From the NCBI GenBank assembly GCA_020636375.1, contig JACJXZ010000001.1, positions 434,001-498,000 of the forward strand: a stretch of DNA of 64,000 nucleotides, given 5' to 3'. The first letter of the stretch is position 1. Every line of letters begins with the position of its first letter. The DNA is from Lewinellaceae bacterium (GTDB taxonomy: Bacteria; Bacteroidota; Bacteroidia; Chitinophagales; Saprospiraceae). The notes beneath the pieces were generated by a model, which was not told where the DNA came from, made no database searches, and saw nothing but the letters and a program-made list of their open reading frames with translations. Shown one piece after another: positions 17,891 to 26,155 of the stretch. The position numbers were made by a program, and so were the translations under genes.

Positions 17891-18844
17891 TTACTCCCCC
17901 TTCAGCCAGCTCGACACTACCGGCGGCAACCACCGCCTGGCTGCCTTTTTCAACCTTTGCCGGAAAGAGGGTTTAGACAAAGCCCTCAGCAAGCTGCCCA
18001 CCTCCTCGCCATCCAACCCGGAAAACTCCAGAAGCACCTCATACGCCGGGCTGAAGTACCCCATTTCCGCCAGCAGAATGCCCGTCAAAAGCGCATCCTG
18101 GCCTGAACAGGGGACAGGCTGGTAAAAAATGGCGTCTCCCCCCATAGCGAAATGGGGCCGTTCAACGACTCCTTCAACCGGCGAAGCGCGGCCTTTCCCA
18201 AACGGCCGCCGCTCATGCACTACCTCCGGGTAATACAGGCAATCCACGAAAACATAGCCATAACCTTTGAGAAACCGGCTGACGTCCTCAAACAGGCATT
18301 GCCCTTTGTAAAAGGGGATGAAAGAGACTTCGCACTTGATGAGGCTGATGCGCTTTTCCTCCAGCAGCGCTTTGGCGCCCCGCAGGATGTCCAGTTCTGT
18401 CCCCTGCGTGTCCAGCTTGAGCAGGCCGATGTGGCGAATGCCTTGTTCTTCGGCCACCTGATCCAGTGTTTGCACCTTCACCTCCACCTGCCCAACCGGG
18501 GCCAGCGCCTCCCTCCATTGCTCGTACAACGGCATCAGCTGCAGGTGTCGGCGGTGGACGGCCCAGTCCACTTCCAGGAAAGAGGAATAACTGGGATGGC
18601 GTGTCAGATGAAGCGTTTGCCGGCCAGGCTTTGCTCCCAGGGCCAGGGGCAGGTATTGCTGCCAGGCGTACGGCCCCGAAGCTAGGGATAGTTCCTGAAA
18701 AGACGCCGGGTGGGGCTCAAAGCCGTAGGCATGAATCCAGGGGGCGAGGCGTTTCAGCTCCCCGGCCCCGCCCCGGGCACCGGCGTCCATCAATACGATT
18801 GGGTTGGTTGCTAAGGCTGCTTTGAGGAAGGAGGACATGGGCAT
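17891..18844 (-). CDS. FkbM-family SAM-dependent methyltransferase
   Basis: A 317-residue protein with the FkbM pattern: VLMDAGARGGAGELKRLAPW (SAM motif I region), YGFEPHP, LLKLDTQGTELDILRGAKAL, and LIKCEVSFIPFYKG in the C-terminal half. FkbM enzymes O-methylate hydroxyls of secondary metabolites and sugars. A basic C-terminal tail (residues about 295-317) is extra. There is no signal peptide, so it is cytosolic. It opens the polysaccharide region and is divergent from the first radical SAM gene, with an AT-rich repeat between them. Modification of a glycan is inferred from context only. Confidence 0.8.
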   Translation of the reverse strand: MPMSSFLKAALATNPIVLMDAGARGGAGELKRLAPWIHAYGFEPHPASFQELSLASGPYAWQQYLPLALGAKPGRQTLHLTRHPSYSSFLEVDWAVHRRHLQLMPLYEQWREALAPVGQVEVKVQTLDQVAEEQGIRHIGLLKLDTQGTELDILRGAKALLEEKRISLIKCEVSFIPFYKGQCLFEDVSRFLKGYGYVFVDCLYYPEVVHERRPFGKGRASPVEGVVERPHFAMGGDAIFYQPVPCSGQDALLTGILLAEMGYFSPAYEVLLEFSGLDGEEVGSLLRALSKPSFRQRLKKAARRWLPPVVSSWLKGE

Positions 18845-18872
18845 GGGATGAAATTGAAAACTTGTTGGATAT

Positions 18873-19022
18873 CGTTACAAGTATAATGATTATAAAAGTA
18901 ATGATTATTTTTATAATCGTCATAAACATAATGATTATAAAAGTCATCGTTATAAAAGTAACGATTATTTATATAACGATTACATTTATAACCATTACAA
19001 AAATAACGATTATAAATATAAC
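18873..19022. repeat. AT-rich iteron-like 12-bp repeats between divergent genes
   Basis: About 150 bp composed almost entirely of variants of ATAACGATTATA/ATAATGATTATAAAAGT, in both orientations (for example TTATAATCGTCATAAAC). It is very AT-rich in an otherwise GC-rich region. It lies in the divergent promoter region of the FkbM and first radical SAM genes. It could be a binding platform for a nucleoid or regulatory protein, a replication-type iteron block, or a slippage product. Confidence 0.65.
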
Positions 19023-19229
19023 GTCTTTTCTGCGCCTACAGCCTGCCTCCCGGCAAATTGAAACCGGCAGAACTTTGGAATGCTGCCCGCGTTTTGAGAT
19101 ATTGGACAGGATGACAGCCCGCCTGCCGTGCCGGCCATGCTGGCACAGCAGGCAGGCCGTGCCGGAGTAAACTCCGTTACGACAAGGCCGGCAGGGATTT
19201 AAAGATTTACAGGATTTACCTCCCAATAA

Positions 19230-20708
19230 ATGAAAAAAACACGCTTCCTCTTCACCCACTCCTACTTCCTGCAGCTGGACCCCAAGCAATTGCAGTGGAA
19301 CAAGCCCTACCCGCCCCTGATGACCATTCAGGCAGCGGCCATGCTCCGGGAAGCCGGATTCGCGGTTCAGCTATTCGACACCATGTTCGCTGAAGGGCCG
19401 GAGCAGCTCCGGCTGGTGCTGGAAACCCAACATCCTGACGTGCTGGTTATCTTCGACGACGGCTTCAACTACCTCACCAAAATGTGCCTTACCAACATGC
19501 GGGAGGCGGCGTGGGCGATGGCAGGGCTGGCCAAAGCGCGAGGGGCTACCGTTATCGTTTGCAGTTCCGACGCCAGCGACCACGGGGAAGCTTACTTGCA
19601 ACAGGGCGCGGATTTTGTCCTCCCCGGGGAAGGCGAACAAAGCCTGCTGGAGCTGGCCGGCGCCCTGGAAGAGGGCCGGCCTGTGCGCGGTATCCCCGGC
19701 ATCATTTATCGGGAAAAAGGCCAAACCAAACGCACCCCTGCCCGCCCGGTGATGAAAGACCTGGACGCCCTGCCCCTGCCCGCCTGGGATTTGATCGACT
19801 TCGAAGCCTACCGCCGTCCCTGGGAACAGCATTGGGGCTACTTTTCCCTCAACATTGCCACCACCCGGGGATGCCCCTACAAGTGCAACTGGTGCGCCAA
19901 GCCGATCTACGGCAATTCCTATAAAATGCGCAGCCCGGAACACGTCATCCGGGAGATCGAATACCTGAAACAGCTGGCCCCATTCGAGCACATCTGGTTC
20001 TGCGACGACATTTTCGGCCTCAAACGCAGTTGGGTCGTGCGCTTCGCAGAGCTTGTACGGCAAAAAGGGCTGCGCCTGCACTACAAAATCCAATCGCGCG
20101 CCGACCTGCTCGTCAAGGACCAGTATATCGAAGCTCTGGCGGCATCCGGCTGCGAAGAGGCGTGGATGGGCGTGGAGAGCGGCTCGCAGCGCATCCTCGA
20201 CGCTATGGATAAGGGTATTACCCTCGATCAGGTGCGCACCGCCACCCGGAAGCTCAAAACCCACGGCATCCAACCCTGTTTCTTCATCCAGTTCGGCTAC
20301 CTCGGCGAAACGGCCGAAGATATCAGGAAGACGATCGACATCATCAGCGAGCTGGCACCGCACGATATTGGCATTTCGGTCTCTTATCCCCTGCCTGGCA
20401 CCGGCTTCTACGATAAGGTTAAACAAAGCCTGGAGAGCAAGGCCAACTGGACGGACTCCGACGACCTGGACCTGATGTTCAGGAATACATACTCGCCGGA
20501 TTTTTACCGGCAGCTGCACCGCTACGTCCACCGCATCTTCCGTAAAGAACGGGCGGCCAGGCAGATCGGCCAGTTGGCCCGGGCGCCGGCGCAGCTCCGC
20601 ATCGCCCCCTGGAAACGGGCACTCTCCCTGTTGTACTACGCTCCGGCAGCCTACTTTGCCAAACAGAAACTCAAAGCCATTGACCATGAAGCCGCTGCCC
20701 GCCTTTGA
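19230..20708 (+). CDS. B12-binding-domain radical SAM protein (first of three)
   Basis: A 492-residue cytosolic enzyme. Residues about 20-150 resemble the cobalamin-binding Rossmann domain of class B radical SAM proteins (PPLMTIQAAAMLREAGFAVQ, GADFVLPGEGEQSLLELA). The radical SAM barrel follows, with the [4Fe-4S] motif at C215, C219 and C222 (RGCPYKCNWC). Later barrel motifs are IWFCDDIFGL, EEAWMGVESGSQRILDAM and FFIQFGYLGETAEDI. The C-terminus (about 420-492) is basic. Such enzymes often methylate unreactive carbon or phosphorus centres. The last 23 bp overlap the next methyltransferase gene, so they are co-translated. The substrate is unknown; a sugar or lipid of the surface glycan is inferred. 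Confidence 0.85.
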   Translation: MKKTRFLFTHSYFLQLDPKQLQWNKPYPPLMTIQAAAMLREAGFAVQLFDTMFAEGPEQLRLVLETQHPDVLVIFDDGFNYLTKMCLTNMREAAWAMAGLAKARGATVIVCSSDASDHGEAYLQQGADFVLPGEGEQSLLELAGALEEGRPVRGIPGIIYREKGQTKRTPARPVMKDLDALPLPAWDLIDFEAYRRPWEQHWGYFSLNIATTRGCPYKCNWCAKPIYGNSYKMRSPEHVIREIEYLKQLAPFEHIWFCDDIFGLKRSWVVRFAELVRQKGLRLHYKIQSRADLLVKDQYIEALAASGCEEAWMGVESGSQRILDAMDKGITLDQVRTATRKLKTHGIQPCFFIQFGYLGETAEDIRKTIDIISELAPHDIGISVSYPLPGTGFYDKVKQSLESKANWTDSDDLDLMFRNTYSPDFYRQLHRYVHRIFRKERAARQIGQLARAPAQLRIAPWKRALSLLYYAPAAYFAKQKLKAIDHEAAARL

Positions 20709-21483
20709 CGGCTATGCCGACAGATATGACCAGCACTTCACAGCGTCGGCCATCGGGCGGGCTCAGCGCCGGCAGGTTTGGCGGGCCCTGCTGCCTTGCC
20801 TGAAAGACAGGATGGATATCCTCGAATTGAACTGTGGGACCGGGGAAGACGCCATTCGGCTGGCCGGCGCGGGACATAACGTCCTGGCTACCGACCTTTC
20901 GGAAGCGATGATCCGGGTTGCGGAAGCCAAAAAAGAAGCGGCACTGCCCCTGCCGGGGCTGCAGTTCCTCCAAGCCGGGTTTCAGGGATTGCCGGCCATC
21001 CTGGACGGGCGGCGCTTCGACCTTATCTTTTCCAATTTCGGCGGCCTCAATTGCATTTCGCCGGAGGAGAACCGCCAACTGGCAGGGGTTCTTCACGGTT
21101 GCCTCCGGCCTGCCGGATTGTTGTTCCTGGTGTTGATGAGCCGCTGCTGCTGGTGGGAAAGGGCTTACTTTTTTATAAAAAGAGAGGCGGGGAAATCATC
21201 CCGCCGCCGCGGCCCGGGGCCGGTAGAAGCCCGGATCGGCGAAAGCAGCCTCAACGTGTGGTATTACACCCCCAAAGAGGTGGAGGCGCTCTATGCTCCC
21301 GGCTTCCGGCGGGAAGGCCTCCACCCCATCGGCCTGTTTACGCCCCCTTCCTACCTGGAACCCTTGTTTGCCCGCCGTCAAAGATGGCTCTCCTGGCTGG
21401 AAAAACTGGATGGCCTTTTGGATTTTCCATACCTTGCCGGCCGGGCCGACCATTTCGCGATCATCCTGAAAAAGAACGCTTAG
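20686..21483 (+). CDS. Class I SAM-dependent methyltransferase
   Basis: A 265-residue cytosolic enzyme. The start at 20686 (MKPLPAFDGYADRYD) matches the usual N-terminus of this family; the upstream in-frame ATG at 20656 adds only ten residues. Motif I is DILELNCGTGEDAIRLAGAG, followed by VLATDLSEAMI (acidic end of strand 2) and FDLIFSNFGGLNC (motif for strand 4). It overlaps the first radical SAM gene by 23 bp and its stop codon abuts the ATG of the second at 21484. This tight packing between two cobalamin-type radical SAM genes suggests a shared pathway. The acceptor is unknown. Confidence 0.83.
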   Translation: MKPLPAFDGYADRYDQHFTASAIGRAQRRQVWRALLPCLKDRMDILELNCGTGEDAIRLAGAGHNVLATDLSEAMIRVAEAKKEAALPLPGLQFLQAGFQGLPAILDGRRFDLIFSNFGGLNCISPEENRQLAGVLHGCLRPAGLLFLVLMSRCCWWERAYFFIKREAGKSSRRRGPGPVEARIGESSLNVWYYTPKEVEALYAPGFRREGLHPIGLFTPPSYLEPLFARRQRWLSWLEKLDGLLDFPYLAGRADHFAIILKKNA

Positions 21484-22773
21484 ATGCGCATCGTATTCAC
21501 CCATGGCTATTTCCTGTACGAGGACGAGAAGGAGCAGCAGATCATGAAGCCCTACCCGCCCCTGGGCCTGCAGTACGTTTCCGCTTACCTGGAGGAGAAC
21601 GGCTTCCCCAACGCCGTTTTTGACACGACCTTTTCCACCTTTGAGTCGCTGCAGTCATTCCTGGAAAAAGAACCGCCTGCCCTCCTGGGTATCTATACCA
21701 ACCTGATGACCAAACTGAACGTACTGCGCATCATCCGGCTGGTGAAGGACAGCCCAGCCCTTCAGGCTACTCGCATCGTGCTGGGGGGGCCGGAGGTACG
21801 GCACCACAAGGAACATTTCCTGCGCTACGGAGCAGATATCATCGCCTTTGGAGAAGGAGAAGCCACCATGCTGGAACTGGCCCGGCATTTCGATGCCGGC
21901 GGCAATATGGAACTTGCCCATATCCCTGGCATTGCCTATCTGGATGCTGCCGGACAAGTATCCACCACCGGCGAACGGCCTTTCCTCGCCGATCTCGACG
22001 AGCTGCCACTGCCCGGCCGGGAGAAAATCCCCCTGCAACAATACTTCGACGCCTGGCGGCAGCATCACGGCTACAGCATGCTCTCCATGAGCACCATGCG
22101 CGGCTGCCCCTATGGCTGCAAATGGTGCAGCCGGGCAGTCTACGGCAAGTCGTACCGCCGACGCAGCCCTGCCAAAGTAGCGGAAGAGCTGGCCTGGCTG
22201 AAAGCGCGCTACGACTTCGACAAAATCTGGTTCGTCGACGACGTCTTCACCATCAACCACCGCTGGCTGCGCGAATTCGCCCGCCTGGTGCAGGAAAATG
22301 GGCTGGTGACGCCCTATGAGGCCATCAGCCGTGCCGACCGCATGAACGAGGAGGTGATCCAACTGCTCCGCGACAGCGGATGCTTCCGCATCTGGATCGG
22401 CGCCGAGAGTGGCGCCCAGCGCGTACTCGACGCTATGAACCGCATGGTGGAAGCAGAGAAGGTAAGCGAGATGATCCAACTTGCCCAGCAATACGGCATC
22501 GAAGCCGGCAGTTTCATCATGCTGGGATATCCCGGCGAAACGGAAGAGGACATCCGGACCACGCTCCGTTTCCTGAAGCAATCCCGGCCCGACCATTTCA
22601 CGCTAACCGTCGCCTACCCGATCAAAGGAACTCCTCTTTACGAAGAGGTGGAAGGCCGCTTCCTGGAAAACCTGCCCTGGGAAAGCTCTACCGACCGCGA
22701 CATCGAATTCGAACGCCCCTACCCACGCGCCTATTACAACCACGCTATGAATTGGATACAACGGGAATGGTAA
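21484..22773 (+). CDS. B12-binding-domain radical SAM protein (second of three)
   Basis: A 429-residue enzyme related to the one at 19230 but without its C-terminal tail. The N-domain has KPYPPLGLQYVSAYLEENGF and GADIIAFGEGEATMLELA. The iron-sulfur motif is RGCPYGCKWC with Cys208, Cys212 and Cys215. Barrel motifs include KIWFVDDVFTI, FRIWIGAESGAQRVLDAM and GSFIMLGYPGETEEDI. It begins directly after the stop of the methyltransferase gene. Divergence from its neighbour shows it is an old paralogue rather than a recent duplication, so the two probably act on different positions or substrates. Cobalamin dependence is inferred from the N-domain. Confidence 0.85.
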   Translation: MRIVFTHGYFLYEDEKEQQIMKPYPPLGLQYVSAYLEENGFPNAVFDTTFSTFESLQSFLEKEPPALLGIYTNLMTKLNVLRIIRLVKDSPALQATRIVLGGPEVRHHKEHFLRYGADIIAFGEGEATMLELARHFDAGGNMELAHIPGIAYLDAAGQVSTTGERPFLADLDELPLPGREKIPLQQYFDAWRQHHGYSMLSMSTMRGCPYGCKWCSRAVYGKSYRRRSPAKVAEELAWLKARYDFDKIWFVDDVFTINHRWLREFARLVQENGLVTPYEAISRADRMNEEVIQLLRDSGCFRIWIGAESGAQRVLDAMNRMVEAEKVSEMIQLAQQYGIEAGSFIMLGYPGETEEDIRTTLRFLKQSRPDHFTLTVAYPIKGTPLYEEVEGRFLENLPWESSTDRDIEFERPYPRAYYNHAMNWIQREW

Positions 22774-22945
22774 GCCTAAAGCAACGCCGGGATTACGGCG
22801 GATTACCGCTCTTCATACGAAGGTACTGCCGCTTTGCGGTCCCGGTTGGGAATGGCAGTGGAGAAGCGGATGGGCAAGGTTAGGAGGGGTTAAAGAGGGT
22901 ATTTGCAAAAATGAGTATTGGAATCTGAGCCTGAATATTCCCGTA

Positions 22946-23002
22946 CCACAACTAACAACAAGCAACGAACAACCAACAACCAACAACTGGCAACCAATAA
23001 CC
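22946..23002. repeat. CAACCAACAA-word tract before the broken flippase
   Basis: Spacer made of repeated AACAAC/CAACGAAC/CAACCAACAAC words running almost up to the start codon at 23010. The complementary word (TTGTTGGTTG) forms the spacer at 34845-34890. Function unknown. Confidence 0.5.
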
Positions 23003-23009
23003 GCCCCCC

Positions 23010-24166
23010 ATGAAACGGCTCCGGCAAATCCTCGACTCCTACCGCCCAGTTTTCCGTTCCGCTGGTGGCGTATTGCTCTCCCTGGCGGCAGTGCGGTTCT
23101 ACTCCGCTGAATTCTGGGGCGTTTATATGCAGCACCTGCTGGTCGTCGGGCTTGCCGGGGCACTGGTCAACATGGGCAGCCGGGATTTCCTGCTGCGCCA
23201 GTACAGCCGGGAACCTCGGGATTTAGAGCGGCAGTTGGCTGGTTCCATTAAAGGGAAATTGATAATTACCGCAGGCGTGCTGGTCCTGCTGGTACTGGCT
23301 GCCGCTGGTACTGCTGCACCGGGGGTTCTCCTCCTATGGATTCCCGCGCAGTTGTCCTGGCAGGTTTTCGAAGCGCTGGTGCAGTACCGGCGGCTGTTCC
23401 GGCAGGCGGCGTTGATAGAAATCTTAGCGACGGTGTTGCTGGTGGCGGCGCTGGCTTTTTTAAAGCCTACCCTTCATGCCTTCCTGTTGCTGGTTGTTGC
23501 TTACCAGTTGCTCAAGGGGGGGTATTGTACTTTTGGCTGAACCGCGCGTATCTGGTTTTCCGTCGCTTTGGTAATGCCCTCAGGTACCGCCTTCCTGAAA
23601 GCCGCCCTGCCCTTCCTCTGGCTTGCCCTGGTAAGCGCCGCCTCGTCTCGCGGAGAACTGTACCTGATGGGGCTGCTGGGAAGAGCGGGTGAACTGGGGC
23701 AATACCGGTGCTGGTAACTTCATCCATTCCAGCCATTTGATGGTATCCGCCATCCTGCTGCCTTTGTCAAAAACATTTACCGGCTTCGGGCGGCATCCCT
23801 GCGGCGGCTGGAACGCCGCTTCCTGTTGCTGGTATGGCATTGGCGCCGCTGATTACCCTGTCCGTTTACCTGATTCTCCGGTACGGGTACGGCTTCCACT
23901 TTTATCTCGTGGATTATCTGCTCGCCGGCGGCATCATCCTGGCTTTTTTTGCTTATGTGGTGCGCATCCAGGTTTGTTTCCGGCATAATAAAGCCAGTTA
24001 TGTCACCGGGATAGTGGCGATAATGGGGGTGGCGAATGTGGGATTGAGCCTGTGGCTCATTCCGGCGTATGGCATCAGCGGGGCGCTGGCGGGGGCGCTG
24101 GTGGGGCAAGTGGGGGGGGTGGCGGGGTTTTATGGGGTGAAACTGAAAAACACGCATCAGCGCTAA
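23010..24166 (+). pseudogene. Oligosaccharide flippase (Wzx-type), fragmented by several frameshifts
   Basis: The first frame (23010-23540) gives the N-terminal helices of a flippase (RSAGGVLLSLAAVRFYSAEF, LLWIPAQLSWQVFEALVQY) and then stops after a G7 run at about 23515. The product continues as GGVLYFWLNRAYLVFRRFG in a second frame. It resumes as TAFLKAALPFLWLALVSAAS and GELYLMGLLGRAGELGQY in a third, NFIHSSHLMVSAILLPLSKTF in another, and the C-terminal helices MALAPLITLSVYLILRYGYG ... from 23834. At least four shifts are needed, so the gene cannot make a full product as written. An intact flippase exists at 38707. Decay or consensus error are both possible. Confidence 0.8.
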
Positions 24167-24178
24167 TGGCAAAAGGCC

Positions 24179-24444
24179 TTATACATAATGTCCGTAACAC
24201 GAAAGCAGATAGACAATATTTTCTTCAACCCTATAGATCAAGCGGTGTTTTTCATCAATCCGGCGCGACCAGCAACCGGACAAGGTGCCTTTGAGAGCTT
24301 CGGGCTTTCCCAGGCCCTGAAATGATGTTTAGCTATATCGAAAATCAGCGTCCAAAGCTTGTGTGCCAGCTTGGCATTTTCCTTCCTGAGTTTCGCCTCA
24401 TCCTTTTCAAACTGGGGTTCCATGCGAAAGAGGAACGAGTTCAT
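24179..24444 (-). pseudogene. YoeB/Txe-type toxin gene with a one-base frameshift
   Basis: Starting at 24444 the frame reads MEPQFEKDEAKLRKENAKLA ... KLWTLIFDIAKHHF. It then must shift by one base near 24313-24317 (a missing G in AGGGCCTGG) to continue as GLGKPEALKGTLSGCWSRRI, DEKHRLIYRVEEN and IVYLLSCYGHYV, ending at 24179. The second half is a very good match to YoeB (GKPE, SRRI, EHRL, terminal H-Y), a ribosome-dependent mRNA endonuclease. Without the shift the product is 68 residues with a meaningless tail. The start overlaps the stop of the upstream 238-residue gene by one base (TGATG), implying translational coupling. Inactivation or an assembly error are both possible. Confidence 0.78.
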
Positions 24445-25160
24445 CAGTTCGCCGCCATTTTTTCCAGGTCTTCGAACTTATACAGCCTGCCCGGTGCCAT
24501 TTTAGACCGAAAATGAGCGGCCAGGATTTTAATATTCCGGATGATCTGGCGCTCGTCCTCGTCCTTGGGTTGCCAAAGGCCAATTATAGTACAGTAAGCG
24601 CCGTAGTGGGAGGCAGTGGAACGGATGTTTTGGGAAAGTTCTTCCAGGTTAATATCCAGCTTCTTGGTTTGCCAGAGATGATGAACAAAAACCAGCCCGT
24701 CAAAAAACAAAGAGCACTTAATCATTTTTGCCAAATACCTGATGCTTTCATTGGGCATTTGCTCCAAAGCTTCAACAGCATGGAATGGAATATCAAGCCC
24801 GGAATCGGCGGCGCCTTTTGACCGGACTTGTTTCAAAATGATTTTGGAGATGGCCGATGTAATGTCGAGCGCTTCCGCCATTATCTGCCCTACTTCATCC
24901 TCCGATTGGTATAACTCCTGAACTTTTTTGTGTACGGCCGTAGAGCGGCGCTCCAGGTTGTTGCCTGCGATTATCCACTGCCCGACCTTAAGGCGCAACT
25001 CCAGAAAATCCGGAAAGAGCCCCCGAATGGTCTCGTCCAGCCCTTTTTGGGGCAACCTGAATTCGATCAGGTCAATGATCTCCTGTGAGGCTCTGCTCAA
25101 GTGGATCGGCACATCGTTTTTCTCTCCCAGGCTGTCAATGATTGGCGGAAATGCGGTCAT
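24444..25160 (-). CDS. Unknown 238-residue protein coupled to the YoeB-like toxin
   Basis: I do not recognise this protein. It is soluble, with no signal peptide or membrane helix, and looks mainly alpha-helical (LELRLKVGQWIIAGNNLERR, VGQIMAEALDITSAISKIIL). It ends with a basic segment (HFRSKMAPGRLYKFEDLEKM). Its stop codon overlaps the ATG of the YoeB-type toxin by one base, the arrangement expected of an antitoxin. Standard YefM antitoxins are about 80-90 residues and have a Phd/YefM N-domain, which I do not see here. It may be a non-canonical antitoxin, or an unrelated gene that happens to precede the toxin. An AT-rich block lies upstream. Confidence 0.65.
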   Translation of the reverse strand: MTAFPPIIDSLGEKNDVPIHLSRASQEIIDLIEFRLPQKGLDETIRGLFPDFLELRLKVGQWIIAGNNLERRSTAVHKKVQELYQSEDEVGQIMAEALDITSAISKIILKQVRSKGAADSGLDIPFHAVEALEQMPNESIRYLAKMIKCSLFFDGLVFVHHLWQTKKLDINLEELSQNIRSTASHYGAYCTIIGLWQPKDEDERQIIRNIKILAAHFRSKMAPGRLYKFEDLEKMAAN

Positions 25161-25309
25161 GGCTGTCAGGTTTGATTGGTCAACAGTATAAAAGTAGGGA
25201 AGGTTTCCTGATTTGGCAAGGGTTTTTGGGGATAATAGTTGGAGAAGGCATAGTGCTAGGACTAACGTTATAGTCGATAGGTGTTCAGGCTCGCTTTCGT
25301 GGTTAATTG

Positions 25310-25675
25310 TCAGCTACTGGCTATACTTGAATATCGCCTTAAAATTTCGCTCCTTCTCACTCTCGCGTTTCGACTATTTGTTCCAACGTACATATTAGCA
25401 TAGTACATAGCATAAGCATAATCATTTTCATTTTTATCTGAATTTTTATTATTCATCACATTTGATTCAAATTCTTGTAGCTCCACTAATAGCTCATCAA
25501 TCTCTTTATCACTCCAAATAAGTTCACATAGTAGTGTTAATTCACTTTCACTAAAAATAGGAACTTTGAATTCAACTTCTTTGAAAATTTCAAGAACTGA
25601 TTTTGCACACTTAATAAATTTACCATCATAAATCGCATTATTGATTTCAATTGCCGTATAATCATCAATAGTCAT
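25310..25675 (-). CDS. Hypothetical AT-rich 121-residue protein
   Basis: An acidic, probably helical protein (SVLEIFKEVEFKVPIFSESE, LLVELQEFESNV) with an Asn/Lys-rich linker and a basic C-terminus (ARVRRSEILRRYSS). No known domain is recognised. Codons are strongly AT-biased, unlike all neighbours (many AAT, ATA, TTA), and an A-rich ribosome-binding region (AAAAGAATAAAAA) precedes the ATG. This points to horizontal acquisition with the nearby toxin gene. It lies 149 bp upstream of the 238-residue gene on the same strand. Confidence 0.55.
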   Translation of the reverse strand: MTIDDYTAIEINNAIYDGKFIKCAKSVLEIFKEVEFKVPIFSESELTLLCELIWSDKEIDELLVELQEFESNVMNNKNSDKNENDYAYAMYYANMYVGTNSRNARVRRSEILRRYSSIASS

Positions 25676-26155
25676 TTTTTATTCTTTTGCTTGCAGCTAA
25701 CTTGTCTTTCAACCGGTATATTTAAAATATTACGAACCTTTCCTTCACGCGCTCCAAACTTTCTCCCCACCCCCCTTTAATAACCCCATCGCCCTTGCAA
25801 TCGAAACCTAACTAATCCCCAAAAGAAATCTACAGACTGATGCAAATACCAAACTTCTACAAAAACATAACCCAATGCTTATTTCGCTATCGGTCGCAAC
25901 GTTAGTTCGTCCAAAACCTTATAGTTACACTGTACAAATAAGCATGTAAAAACACGGGATATTACCAGTGTTTGCCTTTTTTCATCCGAAAAAACCTTCA
26001 CAATGTTGCCCAAACTTGCACTTTGGATATTTTTTTCTTGCCGGACCAGCCAACCACCTGACAATCCCTCATTTTCCCGCTTAATTTATTGCCTCCGCAC
26101 ATTCTATGCCTTACCTTGAAGCCAGGCAGGTTAAGTTGTCCAAAAATTAACACTC
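25676..26155. other. AT-rich spacer without a convincing gene
   Basis: About 480 bp, AT-rich at both ends, between the hypothetical gene and the third radical SAM gene, which point away from each other. A 61-codon open frame on the minus strand at 25879-26064 has no leader, no motif and no ribosome-binding site and is not called. Promoters are expected but not resolved. Confidence 0.4.

Noticed and set aside
18873..19022. AT-rich repeats considered as a CRISPR array or replication origin
   Set aside because: Repeats are too short and unspaced for CRISPR; no dnaA, repA or parAB gene is near, so an origin is unsupported.
18862..19170. 102-codon frame across the AT-rich repeats
   Set aside because: Translates to Ile/Thr/Val low-complexity text created by the 12-bp words.
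24238..24444. Stand-alone 68-residue protein
   Set aside because: The second half is out of frame; shifting by one base gives a full YoeB-type toxin, so it is annotated as a frameshifted gene.
25879..26064. 61-codon minus-strand frame in the AT-rich spacer
   Set aside because: No leader, no motif, and its codon use matches neither the island nor the host.
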